A stretch of 6,195 bases of DNA. Origin: JAICIG01 sp035532215 (GTDB lineage Bacteria > Planctomycetota > Planctomycetia > Pirellulales > JAICIG01). The notes under the pieces were generated by a model. It did not search any database. It worked only from the letters and a program-made list of their open reading frames with translations, and was not told the DNA's origin. The stretch covers positions 1 to 6,195 of the forward strand of contig DATKRK010000033.1 of assembly GCA_035532215.1 (NCBI GenBank), given 5' to 3'. Both the position numbers and the translations under genes were made by a program. Positions 1 to 5,737 of the stretch are shown piece by piece (the first letter of the stretch is position 1; each line of letters opens with the position of its first letter).

Positions 1-19
1 CGGCCGCCGCCGGCGGCCG
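1..19. repeat. GC-only perfect palindrome at window edge
   Basis: The arms cggccgccg (1-9) and cggcggccg (11-19) are exact reverse complements around a single central base, so this stretch can form a very stable hairpin or cruciform. It may continue to the left of the window, so its true length is unknown. GC-only palindromes arise readily in GC-rich DNA, so a dedicated function is doubtful. No gene is visible from 1 to 168. Confidence 0.4.
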
Positions 20-60
20 CGAGGCGCCAATCGGGGCGGGGGCATGAGCCGGCTTGCGGA

Positions 61-80
61 CCCAGGCATAAATGCCTGGG
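61..80. repeat. Short intergenic palindrome (cccaggcat/atgcctggg)
   Basis: Two 9-base arms, cccaggcat (61-69) and atgcctggg (72-80), are perfect reverse complements separated by aa. The sequence resembles short palindromic intergenic elements that I associate with planctomycete genomes; that part is recollection. It lies downstream of the minus-strand gene ending at 169, so a transcript of that gene would fold here. No T-tract follows the stem in the minus-strand direction, so it is not a canonical intrinsic terminator, although it could stabilise a 3' end. Confidence 0.6.
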
Positions 81-98
81 CTAGATAAAAGAAAGAGC

Positions 99-123
99 GC
101 CCTGCGGCCGCGGCTAACGCAAG
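99..123. repeat. Two-part repeat, left copy (flanks the membrane gene)
   Basis: The 11-mer gccctgcggcc at 99-109 recurs exactly at 1955-1965. The 13-mer cggctaacgcaag at 111-123 recurs with one change (cggctgacgcaag) at 1928-1940. The two motifs therefore flank the minus-strand gene on both sides, but in swapped order. Both are seen directly. Whether they belong to a dispersed intergenic repeat family is inference. Confidence 0.45.
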
Positions 124-136
124 CAAACTGAAATCC

Positions 137-172
137 GTCAGGCTGAAAGCCTGACCTACGAGCCTGACCTAC
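137..172. repeat. Hairpin plus 12-base direct repeat at the gene end
   Basis: The arms gtcaggct (137-144) and agcctgac (148-155) form a perfect 8-bp stem with a gaa loop. The sequence agcctgacctac occurs at 148-159 and again exactly at 161-172, a 13-base period. The second copy covers bases 169-171, which read TAG on the minus strand and are the stop codon of the neighbouring gene. The repeat therefore touches and supplies the end of that gene. It resembles short planctomycete intergenic repeats (recollection) and is related in sequence to the hairpin at 6173-6191. Confidence 0.65.
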
Positions 173-1857
173 TCCCACTCGTCTTCGGCGCTTTCGTGCG
201 AGTAGATCGGCATGTAGCGGTAATAGACTTCCAGGGTCATCGCAGCCATCGAAGTGCAATAGAGGCGCCCGCCCGGCTTGCTGCCGTGATCGCCCGTGAA
301 AAACCAACTGCCGGTTTCGTGCCTGTTCTTGCTTTGGGTTTGAATCAGCGTGTCGCGCATTTTTTCGTTCCAGGTTCGCCAGAGCGGCCCGTCGGGGCCG
401 TCGTACTGGTGCAAGACCTGGGTGGCGTAGTAATTGAAATACATATTCGCCGAGCCCGACGCGCTGATTATCGGTCCGATCTTCGTCGCCAACCGCTGGA
501 CGCCGCGTTCCAAGCCGGGGTCTTCATGTTTCATGCCCAGATACATGCGGCACAGCAGGCCCACGGCGCTGGTCGCCGGGCCAGGGCCGGGAGTCATGTA
601 GCCATATTGCGCGCCGCCGTCGGCTTGCACGGAATCGAGGAACTTGTTGGCGTTGGCGGCGACCGACTTCGGCACCTGCAAGAAAGCCAAGTAACCGCTC
701 TTCAAGGCCATGATTTGCCAGCCGACGGCCGAGGTATCGCCCGCCTGCCCCGGGCTGTATCGCCAGCCCCCGCCCACGCGGTCCTGGGCGTGGACAATGA
801 AATTCAGCGCGGCCTGGGCGGGCGCGGCCAGGTTCTTGTCTTGCGTCATGGCGTAGGCTTCGCACAAGGCGATCGAGCAAATCCCGTGGCCGTACATCGA
901 CCCGCCGCCGGCGGTCATGTCACCGCCATAGGGCGTGGGCTTCATGTGGCTGCCCAGGTAATACAATCCGGCGCGGACGGTCTCTTTGTGTTTGCCTTCC
1001 TTGTGGGTTTGCCCGGCGCCAAGAAACGGCAATAGCGCCATGCCGGTGGCGGCCAAGTAGGCTTTGTCGAGCTCGCCTTCGTTCTTGCAACGCCCGTTGC
1101 ACTTGCCGCCGCGATGGTCGAAGCACCAACTGCCGTCGCCGTTTTGATGCTCGGCGAGCCACTTCAGCGCGGCCGCGACCGCGGCTTCGCTGGCGTTGTT
1201 GCCGCCGTTGGCGTGAGCCAGTTGCTTGCGGGTGTTGGGGTCGCCGCGTCCTGAAAGTCCTTTGCCGTTGATCGAGCCGATCGTGTTGAGCAAGTCGGTG
1301 TTCGGCGCCGTCGGATTGCCCATGTCGGCCAACTGCATGGTCGCCAGCGGCGCGGGAGCGTCGTTGGAATCGAGCGGGTCGAGCGGCGGCGTGTCGGAAA
1401 CGTTTTCCGAGACGACGGACACGAGTTCGGTTGTCGGCGTGTCGAGATCCGTGGGCACTTCCGCGGGCAAGTCCAACGACTCTTCCACGACTTCTTGTTT
1501 GTCGCTGACCGCCGCCACCAGCTCCTTGAAGCTGTCCTTCACGTTTTCGGGCATGACCCACAAACCGAACACGATCAAGATGATCATGTGGATGAGCAGG
1601 CTGATGAGCCATGCCGGGGCCAAGGTCATCAAGCTCAAGGTTCCGACCCGGTCGAGTTCTTCCATCTGCTCGATCGCCGAACCGCGCGGCTTCGGTTGCC
1701 GCTTGGCGGCTTTCTTGGCGGGCGGATTCTCCGCGGCGGGCTTGCCGGCTGCTTCTTGCTTCGCGCCGGGCGGCGGTTGTCCTGCCGCAGCGGCCGGGGA
1801 AACCGGCGCATGACCGGGGGCTATAGCTAACTTGCTGTCGGGAGAATCGGTCGCCAC
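169..1857 (-). CDS. Membrane-anchored prenyltransferase/squalene-oxidase repeat protein
   Basis: This 562-residue protein has an Ala/Pro/Lys-rich N-terminus (about 1-60, with a basic KKAAKRQPKPR stretch), one hydrophobic helix at about 80-102, an acidic Pro/Thr-rich linker (about 120-200) and a repeat domain from about 222 to the end. The basic N-terminus predicts a cytoplasmic tail and an exported C-terminal domain. Squalene-cyclase-like repeat signatures are visible: QNGDGSW (238-244), GGGWRY (362-367) followed by GDTS (373-376), and a C-terminal GSWFF (516-520) with LEVYYRYMPIY (542-552). Cys245, Cys253 and Cys257 follow the first repeat. No DXDD catalytic motif of squalene-hopene cyclases is seen, so terpene cyclisation is unlikely; a binding or structural role at the envelope is inferred, and the true function is unknown. 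The start is GTG at 1857, the only ATG/GTG/TTG between it and the upstream in-frame stop (1909-1911), with a weak GGAG 11 bases upstream. Internal Met65 is an alternative start. Confidence 0.88.
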   Translation of the reverse strand: MATDSPDSKLAIAPGHAPVSPAAAAGQPPPGAKQEAAGKPAAENPPAKKAAKRQPKPRGSAIEQMEELDRVGTLSLMTLAPAWLISLLIHMIILIVFGLWVMPENVKDSFKELVAAVSDKQEVVEESLDLPAEVPTDLDTPTTELVSVVSENVSDTPPLDPLDSNDAPAPLATMQLADMGNPTAPNTDLLNTIGSINGKGLSGRGDPNTRKQLAHANGGNNASEAAVAAALKWLAEHQNGDGSWCFDHRGGKCNGRCKNEGELDKAYLAATGMALLPFLGAGQTHKEGKHKETVRAGLYYLGSHMKPTPYGGDMTAGGGSMYGHGICSIALCEAYAMTQDKNLAAPAQAALNFIVHAQDRVGGGWRYSPGQAGDTSAVGWQIMALKSGYLAFLQVPKSVAANANKFLDSVQADGGAQYGYMTPGPGPATSAVGLLCRMYLGMKHEDPGLERGVQRLATKIGPIISASGSANMYFNYYATQVLHQYDGPDGPLWRTWNEKMRDTLIQTQSKNRHETGSWFFTGDHGSKPGGRLYCTSMAAMTLEVYYRYMPIYSHESAEDEWE

Positions 1858-1927
1858 GGTTGCCAGGGCTCCAGAAGGGCGCAGGTGGAGGCAGGAGGGG
1901 CTAACCCTCTAAGCTATCTGTCTTTTT

Positions 1928-1970
1928 CGGCTGACGCAAGGAACAGGAGAGCGAGCCCTGCGGCCTCGCT
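1928..1970. repeat. Two-part repeat, right copy, with a small stem
   Basis: The element contains cggctgacgcaag (1928-1940) and gccctgcggcc (1955-1965), matching 111-123 (12 of 13) and 99-109 (exact) at the other end of the minus-strand gene. The second motif sits inside a 6-bp inverted repeat, agcgag (1950-1955) and ctcgct (1965-1970). It lies in the leader of the minus-strand gene, so it could fold in that mRNA. Confidence 0.45.
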
Positions 1971-2026
1971 GGAATCTCGCGGCAAATCTAGATCCTCGCG
2001 CCGCCAAAAAACGTGAATCTTGTCCC

Positions 2027-2056
2027 ATTATAGGTAGACCGACGATGGAGTTTCCA
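2027..2056 (-). promoter_or_regulatory. Candidate sigma-70-type promoter for the membrane repeat gene
   Basis: On the minus strand a perfect TATAAT (plus-strand attata, 2027-2032) lies 18 bases downstream of TGGAAA (plus-strand tttcca, 2051-2056), which matches the -35 consensus at 4 of 6 positions. Transcription would begin near 2020 and run toward the GTG at 1857, giving a leader of about 160 bases. A perfect -10 box in GC-rich DNA is notable, but the -35 is mediocre and the sigma-factor preferences of this organism are not known. Confidence 0.45.
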
Positions 2057-2077
2057 GCGGGGCCCTGCCATGATCGC

Positions 2078-2083
2078 TAGAAT
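2078..2083 (+). promoter_or_regulatory. Weak -10 candidate for the sugar-activation operon
   Basis: TAGAAT differs from the -10 consensus at one base and lies about 100 bases before the first operon gene. No good -35 is found 16-18 bases upstream. A nearby TTGACT (2096-2101) would be a good -35, but at 16-18 base spacing it is followed only by poor -10 sequences, for example tttgag. One of these probably belongs to the operon promoter, but the sequence does not decide which. Confidence 0.22.
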
Positions 2084-2186
2084 CATTGCATCCGATTGAC
2101 TTGCCACGAACGGCGGGATTTGAGAACCTGCAACACCTTAGACGTCGCCAAAGCGACCTCGACCAGCACTCGTTCGACACATCGCG

Positions 2187-2999
2187 ATGCAATTGCGCAA
2201 GGCCCCCCTAACGACCGATATTCGCGGCCAACTGGTGTTTCTCGGAACGGGTACCTCCGTCGGCGTACCCGTCCCAGGTTGCGATTGCGCCACTTGCCAG
2301 AGCAGCGACCCGCGGAACAACCGCCTACGCTGCGGGTTAGCCCTCGGCTTGCCCGAGGGCAACCTGTTGATCGACACGCCGACCGACCTGCGCAGCCAGT
2401 TGCTGCGCGAACGAATCGGAATCGTACATGCCGTCGCGTTTACTCACGAGCATGCCGACCACCTGTTCGGACTAGATGATTTGCGTTTGTTTCCTTATTA
2501 TCTCGGGCATAAGCTTCCGTTGTATTGCGAAGAGCGAGTGGAACAACGCATTCGGCGATCGTTCGATTACGCGTTCGCCGAGGACGTCGATTCGCTACAC
2601 GCCGGCGCCGTGCCGCAGTTGACCTTTACGCGAATCTCGACGGCGCCATTCGAAGTGCTCGGCGCCCGAGTGACGCCGATCCGGCTGTTGCACGGGCGTT
2701 TTCAAGTGCTGGGGTTCCGTTTCGGCAACGTGGCCTATTGCACGGACACCAATCGAATTCCCGACGAAAGCTGGCCTCTGTTGGAAGGTTTGGACCTCTT
2801 GATTCTGGACGCCCTGCGTCCCGCGCCCCACGCTACGCATTTCAGCCTGGACGAGGCGATCGCCGCGGCCGAGCGCGTGCGGCCGAGGCGAACCTTGTTC
2901 ACGCACATGTCGCACGAACTGGAGCATGAGGCGACTCAAGCAAGACTGCCGCCGGGGATGGAGCTGGCATACGATGGACTCAAGGCGCCGTTGACATGA
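2187..2999 (+). CDS. PhnP-like MBL-fold metallo-hydrolase
   Basis: This 270-residue protein has the full metallo-beta-lactamase-fold hydrolase motif set. It shows an N-terminal strand with GTGTSVGVPVPGC (20-32), Asp63 in LLIDTPTDLR, the metal-binding HEHADH (87-92), His169 in LLHG, Asp187 in YCTDTN, and His240 in FTHMSHELEH. Cys32, Cys34 and Cys37 form a GCDCATC motif like that of E. coli PhnP, which uses such cysteines for a structural zinc. PhnP is a phosphoribosyl cyclic phosphate phosphodiesterase in phosphonate degradation, but no phn gene is visible here, so only a general phosphodiesterase or hydrolase role is supported. Length is normal for the family and no signal peptide is seen, so it is cytosolic. 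The ATG at 2187 places the first strand about 15 residues in; no clear Shine-Dalgarno precedes it. It is the first operon gene, and its TGA overlaps the next ATG by four bases. Confidence 0.9.
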   Translation: MQLRKAPLTTDIRGQLVFLGTGTSVGVPVPGCDCATCQSSDPRNNRLRCGLALGLPEGNLLIDTPTDLRSQLLRERIGIVHAVAFTHEHADHLFGLDDLRLFPYYLGHKLPLYCEERVEQRIRRSFDYAFAEDVDSLHAGAVPQLTFTRISTAPFEVLGARVTPIRLLHGRFQVLGFRFGNVAYCTDTNRIPDESWPLLEGLDLLILDALRPAPHATHFSLDEAIAAAERVRPRRTLFTHMSHELEHEATQARLPPGMELAYDGLKAPLT

Positions 3000-4429
3000 G
3001 CCGCAGGCCGCCGAACTCATCCGCCGCCCCGGCCAGCCGCGAAGCGCTCGTCGCCCGCTTGCAGCCCCATCGCCAGGAGCATCTGCTGACGTTTTGGGAT
3101 TCGCTCTCGCCCGGCGAACGCTCATTGCTGGCCGAGCAGATCTTAAGCGTCGATCTCCAGCGCGTGAGCCGGCTGTTCCACGAGCAGCGCGCCGAACAAG
3201 ACTGGGCGGCGCTGGCGCGTCGGGCGATCGGACCGCCGGCGGTGCGGTTGGCGGCAGGCGAGACGTCGGCGTCGACCGCCGCTGCGCGCCAGCGCGGCGA
3301 GCAGGCGCTGGCCGAGGGACGCGTCGGCGTGGCGCTGGTCGCGGGCGGTCAAGGGACGCGTCTGGGGTTCGATCAACCCAAGGGCATGTACAGAATCGGG
3401 CCGCATTCGGGGGCCTCGCTGTTTCGAATCTTGCTGGAGAAGGTGTGGGCCGTCGGGCGGCGCTATGGCGTGCGCGTGCCGTTGTACCTGATGACCAGCC
3501 CCGCCACGCACCAGGAAACGATCGATTATCTCGAGTCGCAGCAGTATTTCGGCCTGGCGGCCGAAGACGTCACGATCTTTTGCCAGGGCGTGATGCCGGT
3601 CGTCGACGCTCAAAGCGGACAACTGTTGCTGGCCGGCCCTGGCGAGTTGTTGTTGAGCCCCGACGGGCACGGCGGCATGGCGGCGGCCTTGCAAGCCTGT
3701 GGCGCCTTCGACGACATGCGGCGCCGCGGCATCGACTTGCTGTTTTACATGCAGGTCGACAACCCGCTGGTCGGCGTCTGCGATCCGGAGTTCATCGGGC
3801 ATCACCTGCTGGCCGGTTCCGAACTTTCGACGCAAGTCGTCGCCAAGCGGACGCCGCTGGATCGCGTGGGCAACGTCGTCTCGATCGACGGCCGGGTGCA
3901 GATCATCGAATACAGCGACTTGCCCGAAGACGCCGCCCGGCAAACGCTGCCCGACGGCACGCTCAAACTGTGGGCGGGCAACATCGCGATACACGTGTTC
4001 GACGTGGCGTTGCTCCAGCGCATGAGCGACAGCGAGCACGAACTGCCGTTTCATTTGGCACGCAAAAAAGCGCCTTATTTCGACGTCAGCGGCCGCCGGA
4101 TCGAGCCCTTCTCGTCCAACGCGATCAAGTTCGAGCAGTTCATCTTCGACCTGCTGCCGTTCGCGCGGCATGCGATCGTCGTCGAGGTGGACGAAGCTCG
4201 AAACTTCGCGCCCTTGAAGAACGAGCCGGGAGCGATGCGCGATTCGCCCGAGACGGTGCAGGCGCAGATGGCGGCGTTGCACGCCGCCTGGCTGCGGCAA
4301 GCGGGCGTCGAGACGCCGCCGGGCGTCGTGGTCGAGATCAGCCCGCGGTTCGCTCTGGACGCGGCCGAGTTGGCGGCGAAGTTGCGGCCCGGCTTGCGGC
4401 TGACCGAGCCCGTCTATTTTCACGAGTAA
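2996..4429 (+). CDS. UDPGP type 1 family UDP-sugar pyrophosphorylase (UAP1-like)
   Basis: This 477-residue cytosolic nucleotidyltransferase would join UTP to a sugar 1-phosphate, releasing diphosphate. An N-terminal helical segment (about 15-105) precedes the catalytic Rossmann-like domain. Visible motifs are the nucleotide loop GGQGTRLG with PKGMY (117-132), MTS (166-168), FCQGVMP (195-201), SPDGHGG (221-227), the metal-site type VDNPL (254-258), DRVGNV (289-294), IEYSDL (304-309), WAGNIAIHVF (326-335), PFHLARKKAPYFD (351-363), KFEQFIFDLLPFA (378-390) and FAPLKN (404-409). This series matches eukaryotic UDP-N-acetylhexosamine pyrophosphorylases (UAP1/AGX) much better than bacterial GalU or GlmU. 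UDP-GlcNAc or UDP-GalNAc is therefore the most likely product, with UDP-glucose possible. The ATG overlaps the previous stop as ATGA, which indicates translational coupling; a weak AAGG lies 10 bases upstream. The next gene starts 14 bases after its stop and makes another activated sugar. Confidence 0.9.
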   Translation: MSRRPPNSSAAPASREALVARLQPHRQEHLLTFWDSLSPGERSLLAEQILSVDLQRVSRLFHEQRAEQDWAALARRAIGPPAVRLAAGETSASTAAARQRGEQALAEGRVGVALVAGGQGTRLGFDQPKGMYRIGPHSGASLFRILLEKVWAVGRRYGVRVPLYLMTSPATHQETIDYLESQQYFGLAAEDVTIFCQGVMPVVDAQSGQLLLAGPGELLLSPDGHGGMAAALQACGAFDDMRRRGIDLLFYMQVDNPLVGVCDPEFIGHHLLAGSELSTQVVAKRTPLDRVGNVVSIDGRVQIIEYSDLPEDAARQTLPDGTLKLWAGNIAIHVFDVALLQRMSDSEHELPFHLARKKAPYFDVSGRRIEPFSSNAIKFEQFIFDLLPFARHAIVVEVDEARNFAPLKNEPGAMRDSPETVQAQMAALHAAWLRQAGVETPPGVVVEISPRFALDAAELAAKLRPGLRLTEPVYFHE

Positions 4430-4432
4430 AGC

Positions 4433-4437
4433 AAGGA
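4433..4437 (+). promoter_or_regulatory. Ribosome binding site of the guanylyltransferase gene
   Basis: AAGGA lies six bases before the ATG at 4444, within the 14-base gap after the preceding stop codon. It is the clearest Shine-Dalgarno in the window. It fixes this start, which is also where the nucleotide-binding motif begins. Confidence 0.65.
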
Positions 4438-4443
4438 CCCTGC

Positions 4444-5529
4444 ATGCTCCACGCCGTAATCATGGCCGGCGGCTCCGGCACGCGATTCTGGCCCGAAAGC
4501 CGCGATCTGCGGCCCAAGCAACTGCTCAAGTTGTTTGGCCAGCGCACGATGATCCAGGCCACGGTCGATCGGCTGGGCGACCTGGCGCCGCCCGAGCGGA
4601 TTTTGATCGCCACCAACGCGAAGCTTGCTTCGGCAATGGCGGAACAACTGCCGGAGCTGCCGCCCGCGGCGATTTTGGGCGAGCCCCACAAACGCGACAC
4701 GGCGCCTTGCATCGGCCTGGCCGCAATTTGCGTCAGCCGCCACGATCCCGACGCCACGATGGTCGTGATGCCGGCCGACCATGTGATCGGTCCGGACGAG
4801 GCGTTCCAGGACGCGATCGAATTCGCGGCCTCGCTCGTCGAGGACGAGCCGGGGCGGATCGTGACGTTCGGCATTCGCCCGACCTACCCGGCCGAAATCT
4901 TCGGCTATATCGAACGCGGCGAACCGCTGGCGCCACAGGCCGACGGCCGCCCGGCGAGCTTTCAGGTTCGCCAATTCCGCGAAAAGCCCAAGGCCGACGT
5001 GGCCCGACAATATTTGGAGTCGGGCAGTTTCTATTGGAACTCGGGCATTTTCGTGTGGAAAGCGGCCACGATCATGCAGGCTTTAGCGCATCACCAGCCG
5101 GTGATGTATGCGCATCTGGAGCGCATCGCAGCCGCTTATGAGACGCCCCAGTTCGAAGAAGAACTCCAGCGCGAATTCGAGGCGATCAAAGGCGTATCGA
5201 TCGATTTCGCCGTCATGGAGCACGCGCGCGACATCGTCGTCATCGAGGCGCCTTATGACTGGGACGACGTCGGCAGTTGGCAGGCCCTGGCGCGGCTCTA
5301 CGGCGCCGACGACCACGGCAACACCATCTTGGGCAAGCACGTCGGCGTTCACACGAAAGGCACGATCGTCCGCGGACCGGACGATCATTTGATCGTCACG
5401 CTCGGGCTGACCGATTGCGTCGTCGTCCACACGCCCGACGCCACGCTGGTGGCGAACAAGCACGACGAAGAATCGATTCGCGAGGTCGTGAAGCTGCTGC
5501 AAGAGAAAGGGTGGCGGGAGTATCTTTAG
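4444..5529 (+). CDS. manC: Mannose-1-phosphate guanylyltransferase
   Basis: This 361-residue enzyme makes GDP-mannose from GTP and mannose 1-phosphate in the cytosol, supplying mannose, fucose or rhamnose donors for glycans. It opens directly with HAVIMAGGSGTRFWPESR (3-20), the nucleotide-binding loop, followed by PKQ (24-26). Further motifs are EPHKRDTAPC (80-89), MPADH (109-113) with the metal-binding Asp, FGYIERG (153-159), FREKP (178-182), YWNSGIFVW (197-205) and YDWDDVGSW (271-279). The protein ends soon after a left-handed-helix-like region (about 290-340) and lacks the C-terminal cupin phosphomannose isomerase domain of the bifunctional ~470-residue enzymes, so it is the single-function form. 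Two motifs deviate slightly from the usual RNTAPA and TGYGYI. It is the third operon gene, 14 bases after the pyrophosphorylase, with its own good ribosome binding site. The gene symbol is a family-level assignment. Confidence 0.93.
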   Translation: MLHAVIMAGGSGTRFWPESRDLRPKQLLKLFGQRTMIQATVDRLGDLAPPERILIATNAKLASAMAEQLPELPPAAILGEPHKRDTAPCIGLAAICVSRHDPDATMVVMPADHVIGPDEAFQDAIEFAASLVEDEPGRIVTFGIRPTYPAEIFGYIERGEPLAPQADGRPASFQVRQFREKPKADVARQYLESGSFYWNSGIFVWKAATIMQALAHHQPVMYAHLERIAAAYETPQFEEELQREFEAIKGVSIDFAVMEHARDIVVIEAPYDWDDVGSWQALARLYGADDHGNTILGKHVGVHTKGTIVRGPDDHLIVTLGLTDCVVVHTPDATLVANKHDEESIREVVKLLQEKGWREYL

Positions 5530-5598
5530 AAAAGGGACAGGCGGGCGAACACGGCGTAATCTTTTTGCGAACGATCGCTCTTTGCTGCGGATTCTTTA

Positions 5599-5612
5599 GC
5601 AATCGTGATTGC
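5599..5612. repeat. Small perfect dyad gcaatc/gattgc
   Basis: The 6-base arms at 5599-5604 and 5607-5612 are exact reverse complements separated by gt. The dyad lies 70 bases after the guanylyltransferase stop codon. No T-run follows it, so it does not make an intrinsic terminator. It could be an operator half or chance. Confidence 0.3.
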
Positions 5613-5643
5613 AAGGCAGGCGGCAGCGAGCTAGGCTATTTGA

Positions 5644-5663
5644 CGTGTTAATTATTTAACACG
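5644..5663. promoter_or_regulatory. AT-rich operator-like palindrome
   Basis: The arms cgtgttaa (5644-5651) and ttaacacg (5656-5663) form a perfect 8-bp dyad around ttat. The core TGTTAA-N4-TTAACA looks like a binding site for a dimeric helix-turn-helix regulator, and it is an AT-rich island in GC-rich DNA. A TTGACG (5640-5645), five of six matches to a -35 box, overlaps its left edge. No good -10 follows at the usual spacing. The site is 75-94 bases before the ATG of the HtrA-like ORF, so it could control that gene. A 3'-end hairpin of the operon is the alternative; the lack of a following T-run argues against it. Confidence 0.42.
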
Positions 5664-5737
5664 CGAGCCTCGTCGGCATTGCCGGCGCTGGCGAGAGTTC
5701 TGATCCCTTTGAAGAAAAGCTATTGGGCGGACGCTTC

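Larger units (their letters stand above)
1858..2186. other. Divergent intergenic region between the membrane gene and the operon
   Basis: These 329 bases separate two divergently oriented genes and hold no convincing gene. An open plus-strand frame beginning at 2096 is Arg-rich and overlaps the hydrolase gene, so it is a shadow. The region contains the minus-strand promoter candidate (2027-2056), a plus-strand -10 candidate (2078-2083), the right copy of the two-part repeat (1928-1965), and a small GAGGG/CCCTC stem at 1895-1909. The 5' leader of the minus gene would be roughly 160 bases; no riboswitch-like structure was recognised in it. Confidence 0.6.

Noticed and set aside
1..172. CRISPR array or tandem repeat array
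   Set aside because: The palindromes differ from each other and the only direct repeat is two 12-base copies one base apart. There is no regular repeat-spacer pattern and no cas gene.
196..1035. A 279-codon plus-strand open frame opposite the membrane repeat gene
   Set aside because: It is antisense to a gene with clear domain motifs, has no recognisable motif of its own, and is the kind of long shadow frame expected in GC-rich DNA.
2096..2479. A 127-codon plus-strand frame starting before the hydrolase gene
   Set aside because: It overlaps the hydrolase in another frame, is rich in Arg, Thr and Pro, and shows no family motif. The hydrolase frame carries the complete metal-binding set.
3143..4423. 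A 426-codon minus-strand open frame opposite the pyrophosphorylase
   Set aside because: Its composition is Arg/Gln/His/Asp-rich without domain motifs. It is the reverse-strand shadow of a well-supported gene.
3094..5529. A long 811-codon plus-strand open frame spanning the pyrophosphorylase and guanylyltransferase genes
   Set aside because: Its first ~450 codons are the Arg/Ala-rich frame shadow of the pyrophosphorylase gene. Real homology begins only at the ATG at 4444, which has its own ribosome binding site, so this is not a fusion protein.
5562..5586. Possible intrinsic terminator after the operon (ttttt, gcga/tcgc stem, then tcttt)
   Set aside because: The stem is only 4 bp and the T-rich parts are short and split on both sides, so no convincing terminator can be called.
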